Source: JAPULR01 sp965238215
GTDB lineage: Bacteria; Chloroflexota; Dehalococcoidia; Lucifugimonadales; GCA-2712585
Assembly: GCA_965238215.1 (NCBI GenBank)
Contig: OZ250180.1
Span: forward strand, 310,001-374,000
Reading direction: 5' to 3'
DNA: 64,000 bases
This document shows, one piece after another, positions 1-8,183 of this stretch. The notes beneath the pieces were generated by a model. That model had not been told where the DNA came from. It did no database searches and was given only the letters and a program-made list of their open reading frames with translations. The translations under genes were made by a program, and so were the position numbers. How positions within the stretch are numbered: position 1 is the stretch's first letter; each line of letters starts with the position of its first letter.

Positions 1-275
1 AGGAGCATTCCACAGTTGGCGAGGTTAGAGCCATCGGGCTGCTCGCCGAGGTGGAACTGGTGAAGGGCAACGGCTCCAAGCAGCCCCTCGGCGGCAAGGA
101 CGTGGGCCGCAAGCTCACCCGCTTCATGGTGGACAACGGCCTCTACATGAGATGCAGCGGGGACAAACTGTCCATTCATCCCCCGCTGACCATCACAGAG
201 GACGAGATCCGGGAGATGGTCGACATTTTCGACAAGACCCTCACCTACGCAGAAAGGAACCTTCTGACGACATGA
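1..275 (+). CDS. Class III aminotransferase, C-terminal end (partial)
   Basis: The reading frame is open from the window edge (first full codon at 3) to the stop at 273-275, so only about the last 90 residues are present. The start of the visible part (HSTVGEVRAIGLLAEVEL) matches the region near the C-terminus of class III PLP-dependent aminotransferases, where a valine-arginine-glycine turn precedes a hydrophobic strand ending in Glu-Leu. The tail (SIHPPLTITEDEI) is the usual 'outcome-proximal' helix start of that family. The PLP lysine and catalytic core lie outside the window, so substrate cannot be inferred. Its stop overlaps the start of the next gene by 4 bp (ATGA at 272-275), so the two are probably translated from one message. 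Confidence 0.8.
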   Translation, partial: EHSTVGEVRAIGLLAEVELVKGNGSKQPLGGKDVGRKLTRFMVDNGLYMRCSGDKLSIHPPLTITEDEIREMVDIFDKTLTYAERNLLTT

Positions 276-1333
276 ACGAACCCGCAAGAACTCTCATGGT
301 TGGCTTGGGCGCCCGCGGCAAAAAATGGGCGCGCATTATGCACGAGGAGACCAAGTCACAGACCGTCGGCTACGTGGACCTGGACGGCGCCAACCTGGAA
401 TGGGCGCAGACCATGTACGAGGCCAAGCCCGAGACCTGCTACAAGGACATAGGCCAGGCGCTGAAGGACCTGCAGCCCGATTTCGTGGTGCTGGCCACGC
501 CCCCCATGGACCGGTACGAGAACGTGATGAGGGTCTTTGAAAGCGGCGCTCACCTACTTTCGGAAAAGCCCCTCTCGCTGGACTTCGACGAAGGCATCCG
601 TATGGTCAAAGCCGCCGAAGACGCCAAGCTGGGCTTTGCTGTGGGCCTGAACTTCCGCTTCCAGCACTGCATCCTTAAAGCCCGTGAGATTCTTCGCAGC
701 CGGAGGATTGGCGCGCCCCGTTTCGCCGGCTACTCCTACTGGCGCAACCGGGACGGCTATGCTCCCTTCCTGAACCGTTTCCCCCTCGTCATGCGCCAGC
801 CCATGCTCTACGAGCAGGTCATCCACCACATAGACTCAATCCGCTTCGTCTACGACTCCGAAGTTGAGCGCGTTACCTGCCGCTGCTCCAACCCGCCCTG
901 GAGCATGTACCGGGACGACGCGACCACCATCGCCATCTTCGACATGACCGCCGGACTGCAGGTCAACTATTTCGGCACCTGGTCGGGTCAGACCAAACTC
1001 GACCAGTTCCTGTGGCGCACCGACTGCGACGACGGAGCGCTGTTCCAATACGAGCTATTCTCCGACCTCCGCATTATCCGAGGCTCTGAAAACGACGTGA
1101 TGGAGAAGATCCCCCTCCCAGAGCAGGAACATCTGGTGGACGACGCCCGCGTGATGGTTTCGGAGGTTCTCGACCAGCTTGCCCAGGGCAGCCTGACTCC
1201 GGAACCCACGGCCATCGACCACCTCAAGACCTTCGGCATCATCGCCGCCTGCGAGGAGTCCAACGACACCGGCCTCCCCGTAGAAATGGACGAATTCTTC
1301 GACCGCCACGGAATGCCCTCCCACTGGCGTTGA
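272..1333 (+). CDS. Gfo/Idh/MocA family NAD(P)-dependent oxidoreductase
   Basis: A 353-residue protein when started at the ATG at 272, which overlaps the upstream stop; a longer frame upstream lies inside the aminotransferase and is not needed. Residues 11-16 (GLGARG) form the dinucleotide-binding turn of an N-terminal Rossmann fold, and residues 98-100 (EKP) are the signature with the catalytic lysine of the Gfo/Idh/MocA family. The C-terminal half is the alpha/beta domain that binds the substrate. Members oxidise or reduce hydroxyls of sugars, inositols and related polyols in the cytoplasm. Coupling to a class III aminotransferase suggests a ketone-to-amine or amino-sugar type pathway, but that is inference; the substrate is unknown. 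Confidence 0.85.
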   Translation: MNEPARTLMVGLGARGKKWARIMHEETKSQTVGYVDLDGANLEWAQTMYEAKPETCYKDIGQALKDLQPDFVVLATPPMDRYENVMRVFESGAHLLSEKPLSLDFDEGIRMVKAAEDAKLGFAVGLNFRFQHCILKAREILRSRRIGAPRFAGYSYWRNRDGYAPFLNRFPLVMRQPMLYEQVIHHIDSIRFVYDSEVERVTCRCSNPPWSMYRDDATTIAIFDMTAGLQVNYFGTWSGQTKLDQFLWRTDCDDGALFQYELFSDLRIIRGSENDVMEKIPLPEQEHLVDDARVMVSEVLDQLAQGSLTPEPTAIDHLKTFGIIAACEESNDTGLPVEMDEFFDRHGMPSHWR

Positions 1334-1488
1334 CCAATCGCCCGTATTGCAGTAGACTTTCAGTTCTGAATTAGCGTCCGGCAATGGGACCGCCTAATTG
1401 GGCGTCACCACGGGGCAATGTGCTTGGGCTTTCCTCGTCGCCGCAGCCCCTTTTGCTGAACTTCCTACAGTCCGAGAGTCTCTGAAGT

Positions 1489-2691
1489 ATGTCGAAGCCA
1501 TTAGTTGCCATTGGCGGCATTTTTGCACTTTTCATCCTCGCCGTCGCTTGTAACGGTGACGGTCGGTCGTCCGAGTCCGCCCCCACCTGGGACGATCCAC
1601 TCCAGCCTGGAATTACGTGGAACCTGAAATTGCTCAACGGTGAGCCACTCATTGAGGGACGCTTTATTACCCTGACTCTAGATGAGGATGGTCTGGGCGG
1701 GTTCGATGGTTGCAACGGCTATGGAAGTCTGTTAGAGCCAGGCGAACCGTCCCACTTAATCCCTTTCTTTGTCCGTCCCGATGGATCACTTATGTGGGGA
1801 GCATTCTCAGTCCACAGTGTAGGGTCTACACACCTTGGATGTGAGGAACATATTATGGAGCAGGCAAATGCCTACAAGACGGCGTTGGCAGACGGGCAAA
1901 GATTTCGAATCCATGGCAACCGATTGGAGATTCTTGACGGCGGGAGAAGAACGACTTTGGTGTTTTCAAGGCAGCCACCTCTGCCCGGTAAACAACTGGA
2001 CTTGGTTAGGACCCAATGGCGCAGGATAGGTAACGATAGACCGTTCATCTTGGCATTTCTTGAAGACGAAGTAGCTGTTGGGGTAGACAAGTGTCAAGGT
2101 TACATTGGGAAATACAGGACCTCCAATAGGCTGTTAGTTTTTGGACGGGTGTTGTCGATTTCGGGCATTCAACCATGTTGGGAGGACTCCTTCCGTGCAG
2201 TTTTGGGAACCGAGCAATACTCTGTCATCGGAGAAGAAGGCTCAGAAATTCTCCTACTTGGGAACCGCTCTGGAGAGCCTCTAACCCTCGAGTCTCTGCC
2301 TGACGTTGCCCTGGACACGGAACGAAAAGAATGGACGCTAACAGGAATCATTGACTTCAATACGGATGAACCGGGATGGAATCTGCGAAAGGTTACAAAG
2401 GCGGTTCCAGACCCAGCTGTAACCCTATCGTTTCAGGAAACTCACATTTCTGGGTCGGCGGGATATAATTCCTATCAGGCGCCTCTTGCTATTAACGAAG
2501 AGGTAATTGACCTTGGTCCCGTAACAAAATCAGCGGTATCATGCCGCCATCTGGAGAATTTCAATGCTGTTATTAGGCAGGAAATGCGCTACCTCGAGCT
2601 CCTGTCCCAAGTAACCCGGGGCGTAACGGTCGCCGACAGACTTTTCTTGTCCGCCGGAACTGGCATATACTTGATTTTCGAATCTAAATAG
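1489..2691 (+). CDS. Lipoprotein with three META/HslJ-like domains
   Basis: The 400-residue product starts with a short positively charged and hydrophobic stretch ending in a lipobox (ILAVAC, Cys21), so it should be a membrane-anchored lipoprotein. Three segments resemble the META (HslJ) fold: residues 40-160 with GFDGCNGYGS at 71-80, 175-265 with DKCQGYIGKY at 201-210, and 285-400 with SGSAGYNSYQ at about 322-331. The first two keep the Gly/Lys-x-Cys-x-Gly-Tyr core seen in META domains; the third has Ala in place of the Cys. META proteins are linked to heat-shock or antibiotic resistance and secreted-protein inhibition in other bacteria, but no exact role is known. It stands alone, with no operon partner visible. 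Confidence 0.65.
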   Translation: MSKPLVAIGGIFALFILAVACNGDGRSSESAPTWDDPLQPGITWNLKLLNGEPLIEGRFITLTLDEDGLGGFDGCNGYGSLLEPGEPSHLIPFFVRPDGSLMWGAFSVHSVGSTHLGCEEHIMEQANAYKTALADGQRFRIHGNRLEILDGGRRTTLVFSRQPPLPGKQLDLVRTQWRRIGNDRPFILAFLEDEVAVGVDKCQGYIGKYRTSNRLLVFGRVLSISGIQPCWEDSFRAVLGTEQYSVIGEEGSEILLLGNRSGEPLTLESLPDVALDTERKEWTLTGIIDFNTDEPGWNLRKVTKAVPDPAVTLSFQETHISGSAGYNSYQAPLAINEEVIDLGPVTKSAVSCRHLENFNAVIRQEMRYLELLSQVTRGVTVADRLFLSAGTGIYLIFESK

Positions 2692-2788
2692 CCCTTTACT
2701 GGCGAAGGTTGTTCGCCCTACCCTCTGTCTGGCCAGCCATACCAAAAGCCCCAAATCCCTTCTTTTCTGCTGAGCTCACCAAACAACC

Positions 2789-3391
2789 ATGACTTGGATA
2801 AACACCATACCCTTCGACAAGGCCGCCGGCAAGCTGGCGAACCTATATCGTCGCATCAAGGGGCCTGACAACGCCGTCGACAACATCATGATGGCCCACA
2901 GCCTCAGGCCTCACACCATGGAGGGACACCTGGCGCTGTACAAGGCCACCCTGCATCACAGCGCCAACACCCTGCCGGTCTCATTCCTTGAAACCCTGGG
3001 ACTGTTCGTCAGCGTTCTGAACCGCTGCGGCTACTGCATCGACCACCACTACCAAGGTCTGCGCCGCCTTCTCAAAGACGACGACCGCGCCCAAGCCATC
3101 CTCACAGCCTTCAACCGCCACAGACCCCAGGATGCCTTCGCAGGTAAGGAGTTGGCGGCCCTGGCATACACCGCTGCCCTAACCCGAAGTCCTTCCGTTG
3201 TTGCGGAAAAGCACATCAAAGGTCTGAGAAAAGCGGGCTTTGACGACGGGCAAATCCTTGAAATCAACCAGGTGGTCAGCTACTTCGCCTACGCCAACCG
3301 GACCGTCCTGGGGCTGGGAGTAACCACGGAGGGAGACGTTCTAGGCCTCTCCCCCTCGTCGGACGAATCCGTCGATTGGTCCCATAGGTAG
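2789..3391 (+). CDS. AhpD-like carboxymuconolactone decarboxylase family protein
   Basis: A 200-residue all-helical protein with the AhpD redox motif Cys-x-x-Cys-x-x-His (CGYCIDH, residues 80-86) on the helix that normally carries it. In AhpD these cysteines act as a thiol peroxidase or adaptor; in the wider CMD family many members have unknown peroxide or quinone-related roles. The protein length fits the 'peroxidase-related enzyme' subgroup, which is longer than classical muconolactone decarboxylase (about 120-130 residues). No signal peptide. It lies 55 bp before an aldo/keto reductase on the same strand, so the two could share a transcript. Substrate is not deducible. Confidence 0.8.
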   Translation: MTWINTIPFDKAAGKLANLYRRIKGPDNAVDNIMMAHSLRPHTMEGHLALYKATLHHSANTLPVSFLETLGLFVSVLNRCGYCIDHHYQGLRRLLKDDDRAQAILTAFNRHRPQDAFAGKELAALAYTAALTRSPSVVAEKHIKGLRKAGFDDGQILEINQVVSYFAYANRTVLGLGVTTEGDVLGLSPSSDESVDWSHR

Positions 3392-3446
3392 TCTGAGTCG
3401 CAGCTGCCGCATTCCTGCGCTAGCCTGACCTACTGGAGAAAAATAA

Positions 3447-4262
3447 ATGCAGTTCCGCCAGCTGGGCAGCCTAACCGTACCCGTTATCGGCATGGGTTCC
3501 GCCTCTTCTTCCGGCTTCAACGTGGAATCGGCGGAGGGAATGGACAACTGCCGCCGCATTTTGGACAGCTGCCTGGCGGCGGGCGCCACCTTCCTGGACA
3601 CTTCACCCATGTACCGCAGGGCGGAAGGGGTAATCGGCGCCGGAATTCAAGGCCGTCGCCACGAATTTCAGCTGGCCACTAAAGTCTACTGCTCCGGCGT
3701 CGAAACAGGCCGCGCCCAGATTCAACTTTCCTTTGAGCTCTTGGGCGCAGACCACATCGAAGTGTTTCAGATTCACAACCTGGTGGACTGGCGCACTCAC
3801 CTGCCCTACCTGGAAGAACTGAAGGCCGACGGGAGCATTGACGTTATTGGCATCACCCACTACCAGCCCCCCTCCTATAATGAGTTGGCTCTGATAATGC
3901 GTACCGGACGGGTGGACGCCATCCAGATTCCCTACAGCCTATTGGAGCGGGAGGCGGAGGAGGAACTGCTGCCCCTGGCCGCAGAGATGGGCATTGGCGT
4001 AATCGTCATGCGCCCTCTGGTGAAGGGAACAGTGGTGACGGGGCTGAAGCAGCAGCCCGATCTGGCTCCCCTGCGGGAGTTCGGCATAGAGACGTGGGGA
4101 CAGGCGGCCCTGGCCTGGATTCTGGCCGACGCCCGCGTGTCGGTGTTGATTCCAGCCACCAGTCGGCCCGGGCGTATGCTGGAAAACGCCGTCGCCGGTA
4201 CCGTGACGCTGCCGCCGGAACTCCGCGACTACGTCGGGCGAGAATGGGAACGCTGCTTCTAG
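3447..4262 (+). CDS. Aldo/keto reductase
   Basis: A 271-residue (beta/alpha)8 barrel oxidoreductase. The catalytic tetrad of the family is visible: Asp51 and Tyr56 in DTSPMY, Lys79 in the strand LATKVY, and His110 in the strand ending FQIH. The length is somewhat short for the family (usually about 280-330), with shortened loops. It should reduce a carbonyl or oxidise an alcohol with NADPH in the cytoplasm; the compact form resembles YccK/Tas-like AKRs. Start at the ATG at 3447 is preceded by GGAGAA at about 3435. No cofactor- or substrate-specific residue pattern was recognised, so the physiological substrate is open. Confidence 0.85.
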   Translation: MQFRQLGSLTVPVIGMGSASSSGFNVESAEGMDNCRRILDSCLAAGATFLDTSPMYRRAEGVIGAGIQGRRHEFQLATKVYCSGVETGRAQIQLSFELLGADHIEVFQIHNLVDWRTHLPYLEELKADGSIDVIGITHYQPPSYNELALIMRTGRVDAIQIPYSLLEREAEEELLPLAAEMGIGVIVMRPLVKGTVVTGLKQQPDLAPLREFGIETWGQAALAWILADARVSVLIPATSRPGRMLENAVAGTVTLPPELRDYVGREWERCF

Positions 4263-4297
4263 CCCACCCGCCCGCCGTTGTTGCCCCCATCATCCCT

Positions 4298-4306
4298 TGA
4301 TAGAAT
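4298..4306 (+). promoter_or_regulatory. Extended -10 promoter candidate for the ABM gene
   Basis: TGATAGAAT is a TGn element followed by a five-of-six match to TATAAT, 37 bp before the downstream ATG. A loose -35 (TTGTTG at 4278-4283) lies 17 bp upstream. The call rests on pattern only. Confidence 0.4.
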
Positions 4307-4342
4307 GGTTCCCAAGTTCGCTCACCCAACTAAGGAGAGAAG

Positions 4343-4660
4343 ATGTACGTAATCATTGCCCCCATCCAGATTAAGCACGACTTCAAGGCACAGTTCATCG
4401 AGGCCATGATCCTAGACGCCAAGGGCTCCGTCGAGAACGAGCCCGGGTGTCTCCGGTTCGACATCATCCAGGATGCCGACCACTCCGACCGTATCTGGCT
4501 CTACGAAGTCTACAAGGACGAAGCGGCATTCAAGGAGCACACGAAGACGCCCCACATCAAGAAGTGGCTGGAAACAACCAAGGACTGGCGCGACCAGGGA
4601 CCCTCTGGCGCAGGCCGCGGCAGCCACACCATCTGGCCTCGAGACGAGAACTATCGGTAG
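4343..4660 (+). CDS. Antibiotic biosynthesis monooxygenase (ABM) domain protein
   Basis: A 105-residue single-domain protein of the dimeric alpha/beta barrel fold. It opens with a beta strand (MYVIIAPIQI), has the helix that follows with 'DAKGSVENEPGCLRFD', and a second half with the typical Tyr-Glu-Val-Tyr strand and 'AFKEHTKTPHIKKW' helix, the hallmark of YgiN/ABM-type quinol monooxygenases. These are cofactor-free or heme-related small enzymes, often acting on quinols or aromatic polyketides. A good Shine-Dalgarno (AAGGAGAG at about 4332) precedes the ATG. It faces the AroQ-like gene tail to tail with a palindrome between them. Confidence 0.8.
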   Translation: MYVIIAPIQIKHDFKAQFIEAMILDAKGSVENEPGCLRFDIIQDADHSDRIWLYEVYKDEAAFKEHTKTPHIKKWLETTKDWRDQGPSGAGRGSHTIWPRDENYR

Positions 4661-4662
4661 AA

Positions 4663-4679
4663 GCGGGTTTGAAACCCGC
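4663..4679. terminator. Palindrome between convergent genes, possible bidirectional terminator
   Basis: GCGGGTTTGAAACCCGC is a perfect 8-bp inverted repeat around one base, placed between the stops of two convergent genes (4660 and 4701). No T-run follows on either strand, so termination is uncertain. Its core GGTTTGAAACC recurs in the repeat at 9411, so it may belong to the same dispersed palindrome family. Confidence 0.45.
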
Positions 4680-4700
4680 CCGTGGAAATAGGGCGCGGGA

Positions 4701-5135
4701 CTAACCTGCCTCAGCCAGTTCTTTCGCTCCGCGCAGCGCCAGGTAGTACCCGAAGACCCCAAAGCCGTACACCAACCCACGGCACGCCGGCTGCACCTTG
4801 GAGACAACGCCACGCGCCGTTGGGTTGGACGCATGGACTTCGATAACGGGAAAGCGGACCTGAGCTATGGCCGTTAGCAGCGGACCCGTTCCAGTCGTAT
4901 AGCCCGACGGATTGATAACCGCCGCGTCCACGTCGCCGTCGTGGGCGGCGTACAGTGCGTTGACCACCTCGCCCTCGATGTTGGAGTGGAAAATCTCCAC
5001 CTCAATGCCCAACTCCCCTGCGTACTGCTGCACCGCATCGTTGATCTCGTCCAACGTCGTCGTGCCGAAGATCTCTATCTGGGCGCGTCCTCGCATGTTC
5101 ATGCCCGCGCCCTGAATAACTAGAATCTTGGTCAT
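4701..5135 (-). CDS. Type II 3-dehydroquinase (AroQ) fold protein lacking key catalytic residues
   Basis: A 144-residue protein that aligns along its length with type II dehydroquinate dehydratase, including GAGMNMRG near the N-terminus, SNIEGE at 51-56, INPSGYT at 74-80 and EVHASN at 99-104. Against the known M. tuberculosis active site, the essential Arg of the lid is Ala18, the catalytic Tyr is Phe23, the substrate-binding His of NPGAYTH is Thr81 and the late Arg is Ser112; Asn75, His101 and Arg108 remain. Dehydroquinate dehydration is therefore doubtful and a different reaction on a related carboxylate is more likely. It is followed 21 bp later by an NHL gene read in the opposite order, the NHL gene being transcribed first. 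Confidence 0.75.
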   Translation of the reverse strand: MTKILVIQGAGMNMRGRAQIEIFGTTTLDEINDAVQQYAGELGIEVEIFHSNIEGEVVNALYAAHDGDVDAAVINPSGYTTGTGPLLTAIAQVRFPVIEVHASNPTARGVVSKVQPACRGLVYGFGVFGYYLALRGAKELAEAG

Positions 5136-5156
5136 CGCTCTCCTCCAGGCTTCGCG

Positions 5157-6131
5157 CTACGCACCGTTGACCTTGACCAGCTTCTGAAGGCTGCGTATCT
5201 CTCTCGGCGGCTCGAACATGCTGCCGGCTGTGGTCCAGGACACCTCCGCCACGTACAGATCGCCGTTGGAGTCCAGTGCGATGCCGTGGGGCGCGATGAA
5301 CTTGCCGGGAGATTCACCCGGTCCCGTATCGCCCAGACGAGCGAGTACTTCACCCTGCAGATTATAGATGCTCACCCTCGGCCCCAGGCCGGGCGCGCCT
5401 TCGTTGGCCGAAATGGTCGCGCCTAGCTCGCCGATGTAGCAGAGCTGCCGACCATCGGCGTCAAATGATCCGTCGTCGATGTAAAGGCCGCAGGGCTTGG
5501 CCATGTTCACCCACTGGGTCTCGTACTTCCCCTTGGAGTCGAAAACCTGCACCCGGTGGTTCTCGCGGTCCGCCACGTAGACGTAGCCGTCCTTGTCTGT
5601 TGAGATGTTGTGAACGATGTTGAACAGGCCCGGCTCCGTCCCGGGACCGCCCCACGAGAAGAGCAGGTTCCCGCCCTCGTCATATTTGTGGACGCTCGCG
5701 TTGCCGTATCCGTCAGACACGTAGATGTCGTTGTTGACGGGGCAGATTGCCACGTGCGTGCACCGGTTGAAGGGGTCTCCGCTGTGGAAGGGCGCCGGCT
5801 TGCCGCTAATTCCAAGGGTTAGCAGCACCCGCCCGTCGTAGGTGCACTTCCGCACGGTGTGGTCGTCATCGTCGGTACAGTAGATAGTATCGTCCGGCCC
5901 CATGGTTATGCCGTGGGCGCGCGGGAATAGCCCTTCGCCCCAGGAATTCAGGAACTCCCCCTCGCGATTGAAGACAATCATCGGGTGCTCCCCACGATTG
6001 AATGCGTACACCCGACCCTTGGCGTCCACGCCCACTGCCGCCACTTCCTTGAAGCCCCAACCTTCGGGAAGATTTCCCCAACCCTCCGCAACTTCATAGA
6101 CAAAATCACCTTCTCCGATTCGTACAGCCAT
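5157..6131 (-). CDS. NHL-repeat six-bladed beta-propeller protein (paralog 1)
   Basis: A 324-residue protein made of about six NHL-type blades, each with a pattern like 'G.VYV.D..NHRVQVFD..G' (for example VYVADRENHRVQVFD in the middle). The N-terminus GEGDFVYEVAEGWGNLPEGW is shared with the two other NHL proteins of this window. No signal peptide or membrane segment is seen, so it is predicted cytoplasmic. Related propellers are annotated by similarity to peptidyl-alpha-hydroxyglycine alpha-amidating lyase, but catalysis has not been shown and some act as lactonases or binding scaffolds. It sits 21 bp upstream of the AroQ-like gene on the same strand, so a joint role on a cyclic or lactone intermediate is possible (inference). 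Confidence 0.8.
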   Translation of the reverse strand: MAVRIGEGDFVYEVAEGWGNLPEGWGFKEVAAVGVDAKGRVYAFNRGEHPMIVFNREGEFLNSWGEGLFPRAHGITMGPDDTIYCTDDDDHTVRKCTYDGRVLLTLGISGKPAPFHSGDPFNRCTHVAICPVNNDIYVSDGYGNASVHKYDEGGNLLFSWGGPGTEPGLFNIVHNISTDKDGYVYVADRENHRVQVFDSKGKYETQWVNMAKPCGLYIDDGSFDADGRQLCYIGELGATISANEGAPGLGPRVSIYNLQGEVLARLGDTGPGESPGKFIAPHGIALDSNGDLYVAEVSWTTAGSMFEPPREIRSLQKLVKVNGA

Positions 6132-6242
6132 CGCTTCATCTCCTAACCCAGGTTGGAACCAAGGGTAGCCCGTCCAAGGTTGGGATTCAAGCTTGTATTA
6201 TCGTCCACCGCCATTCGGCGACGGCGAAGACGGAGACCCGAG

Positions 6243-8003
6243 TTACGCTCCCGTGACGTATGCTTCCGGTGTTTCCATCAGCATCCCTTGCTCTCCCATT
6301 GAAGGACGCATTCGCTGGGCCGAAGAGTACATGGACGGGTGGTACGGCATCTGAAACCCCTCGCCTGCCAGCAACTGCCCCACAGTCCGGATCTGCAGCC
6401 TTGGGTAGCTGCGTTGCCATACCTCGGATTGGTAAGACCCCGCGCTTAATGCTTCTGTTACCATCTGACGGGTTGGATCCTCTAGTGTGATAAACAGTCC
6501 CATTTCGGCCTTCTCCCGTTCCATAGCCCCTCGTAGGTCCCTGATATGGGACGGAGATACCCTCCCGCTCTTGGCCTGGATTATGACCCTTTTGGCGACC
6601 CGCTTTGGCCCATCTATGAAATAGAGCACGCCGTCTATGCCCCTGTCTGCGCCCCTCTTCCCGTGCTCTCGGGGACGGGCCTCCAGAAGCGAGATGGCCC
6701 AAAACTGAAACTGGTAACGGTCCTGCTGAGCTAGGGCGCGAGCGCTGCCCACGTCCAAAGGTTCCCCAACAACCGTGTAGTCCCTGCCGGGCCGAAGGTC
6801 GTAGCCCGTCTTGAGACGATTCTTCATCAATGCAACGGCCAAGTGCGTGATGTCCACGCCCACCCACCGGCGTTTCAGCTTCTCGGCGGCAGCCACAGCT
6901 GTCCCGCATCCACAGAACGGGTCCAGGACCACGTCCCCCTCGTTGGACGACGCCATGATAATCCGCTCCAACAACTTTTGAGGCTTCTGAGTCTTAAAGC
7001 CCAGGGACTCAGATCTGGAAGCTGGTCGTATGTCGCTCCAATCATTCTGCATGGGCACACCAGGCATCTCGTCCAGATAACGCTTATAACTGGGCATGCC
7101 GGTTCTCGCATACGTGAGGCGGCCCTCCTGGGCCATAGCAGCCATGCCATCCTTCGAATACGCCCAGTAGCGGCCTCTATAGGGCGGAATGCCTTTGTAT
7201 TCCCAACCTTCAACGGGGTTCGGGTATTCGCTGGTCAGGTCGGCTTCCCATTCGCCTTCATTCGGACGCTTGACGCGCCATTCGTAGCTCGTGTCTCCAC
7301 CCGGCCTAGCCGCCGTCAGATCGCCCTTGCGGTAGCGCCTTCCCGAACCTTCTTCAGTGAATCGGTAGAAGTCTTCAACGTACTCTCTCGTATACTCTGT
7401 GTATTGCCAGTTCCAAGTCCACTTTCTTCCCTTGGTGAAAAAGAAGATTGAGTCTCGCACGTTCCCATACTGACGCCGACCCTGCCTGGCGTCGTTGTGC
7501 GCGCTGGTGCGCCGCCAGCTTATCTCAGTCCTGAATTTTCTAGGGCCGAATATCGAATCCATCAGAACCCTGAGGTAGTGACTGGCTGTAGGATCGCAAT
7601 GCAGATACATGCTGCCCCTCGGCTTCAGAACCCTTCGCAACTCCACCAGACGCGGAGCCATCATCACGATATAGGCCATCATCGCGTTGCTTCCCAGGAA
7701 CTGCCGAAATCCGGCTATCATCTCCTTTAGCGCGGCGGGAGCCGCCGGATTCAGCATTATCTCATCCTCGAACGTCCGCTCCGCTTCCTGCGTCCACTGC
7801 CAACTGTCCGTGAACGCCTGTATCTGTGAAGGCGATTCCTCGCCGGTTTTCTCCTTGAACAGAACATTGTAGGACGCGTTGGAGTTGAAGGGCGGGTCCA
7901 GATACACCAGGTCCACCGACTCGTCGGCTACGTACTCCCGCAAGACTGCTAGATTGTCTCCGTAGTAGAGAGTATTATGCTCGGAAATCGTTCGACTCCT
8001 CAC
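6243..8003 (-). CDS. Beta-class DNA methyltransferase fused to an Mrr-like nuclease domain
   Basis: A 586-residue protein. Residues 36-39 (DPPF) are the catalytic motif IV of amino-methyltransferases and 361-368 (DPFCGCGT) is the AdoMet-binding motif I; this IV-before-I order marks the beta class. The 150-340 stretch between them should be the target-recognition region. After residue 440 a second domain begins with GADRGIDG (Asp457) and VIIQAKSG (Gln476-Ala-Lys478), the D...QxK pattern of Mrr-type PD-(D/E)xK endonucleases. So methylation and cleavage may be in one chain, as in single-gene type II systems. No separate specificity or restriction gene is adjacent. The C-terminal tail after residue 550 is unassigned. 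Confidence 0.8.
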   Translation of the reverse strand: MRSRTISEHNTLYYGDNLAVLREYVADESVDLVYLDPPFNSNASYNVLFKEKTGEESPSQIQAFTDSWQWTQEAERTFEDEIMLNPAAPAALKEMIAGFRQFLGSNAMMAYIVMMAPRLVELRRVLKPRGSMYLHCDPTASHYLRVLMDSIFGPRKFRTEISWRRTSAHNDARQGRRQYGNVRDSIFFFTKGRKWTWNWQYTEYTREYVEDFYRFTEEGSGRRYRKGDLTAARPGGDTSYEWRVKRPNEGEWEADLTSEYPNPVEGWEYKGIPPYRGRYWAYSKDGMAAMAQEGRLTYARTGMPSYKRYLDEMPGVPMQNDWSDIRPASRSESLGFKTQKPQKLLERIIMASSNEGDVVLDPFCGCGTAVAAAEKLKRRWVGVDITHLAVALMKNRLKTGYDLRPGRDYTVVGEPLDVGSARALAQQDRYQFQFWAISLLEARPREHGKRGADRGIDGVLYFIDGPKRVAKRVIIQAKSGRVSPSHIRDLRGAMEREKAEMGLFITLEDPTRQMVTEALSAGSYQSEVWQRSYPRLQIRTVGQLLAGEGFQMPYHPSMYSSAQRMRPSMGEQGMLMETPEAYVTGA

Positions 8004-8146
8004 CGTTGCTTCGACTCATACACGCATCAGGATAGCACAAAAGCGCGCGTTACGAGATGGTCGGAAGCATCGGGAGAATTGCGGACCGCCGGTATGGCAG
8101 GAATTCCCCTAGAACAGCGCGACGACGCCCCACCTTCCCCTACCTA

Positions 8147-8155
8147 TGGTATAGT
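8147..8155 (+). promoter_or_regulatory. Extended -10 promoter candidate for the amidohydrolase
   Basis: TGGTATAGT (TGn plus a five-of-six -10) lies 28 bp before the ATG at 8184, in the divergent region between the methyltransferase gene and the amidohydrolase. No convincing -35 is present, as expected for an extended -10 promoter. Confidence 0.45.
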
Positions 8156-8183
8156 AACCGCAATCTGCACTGGGAGGAGTTCC

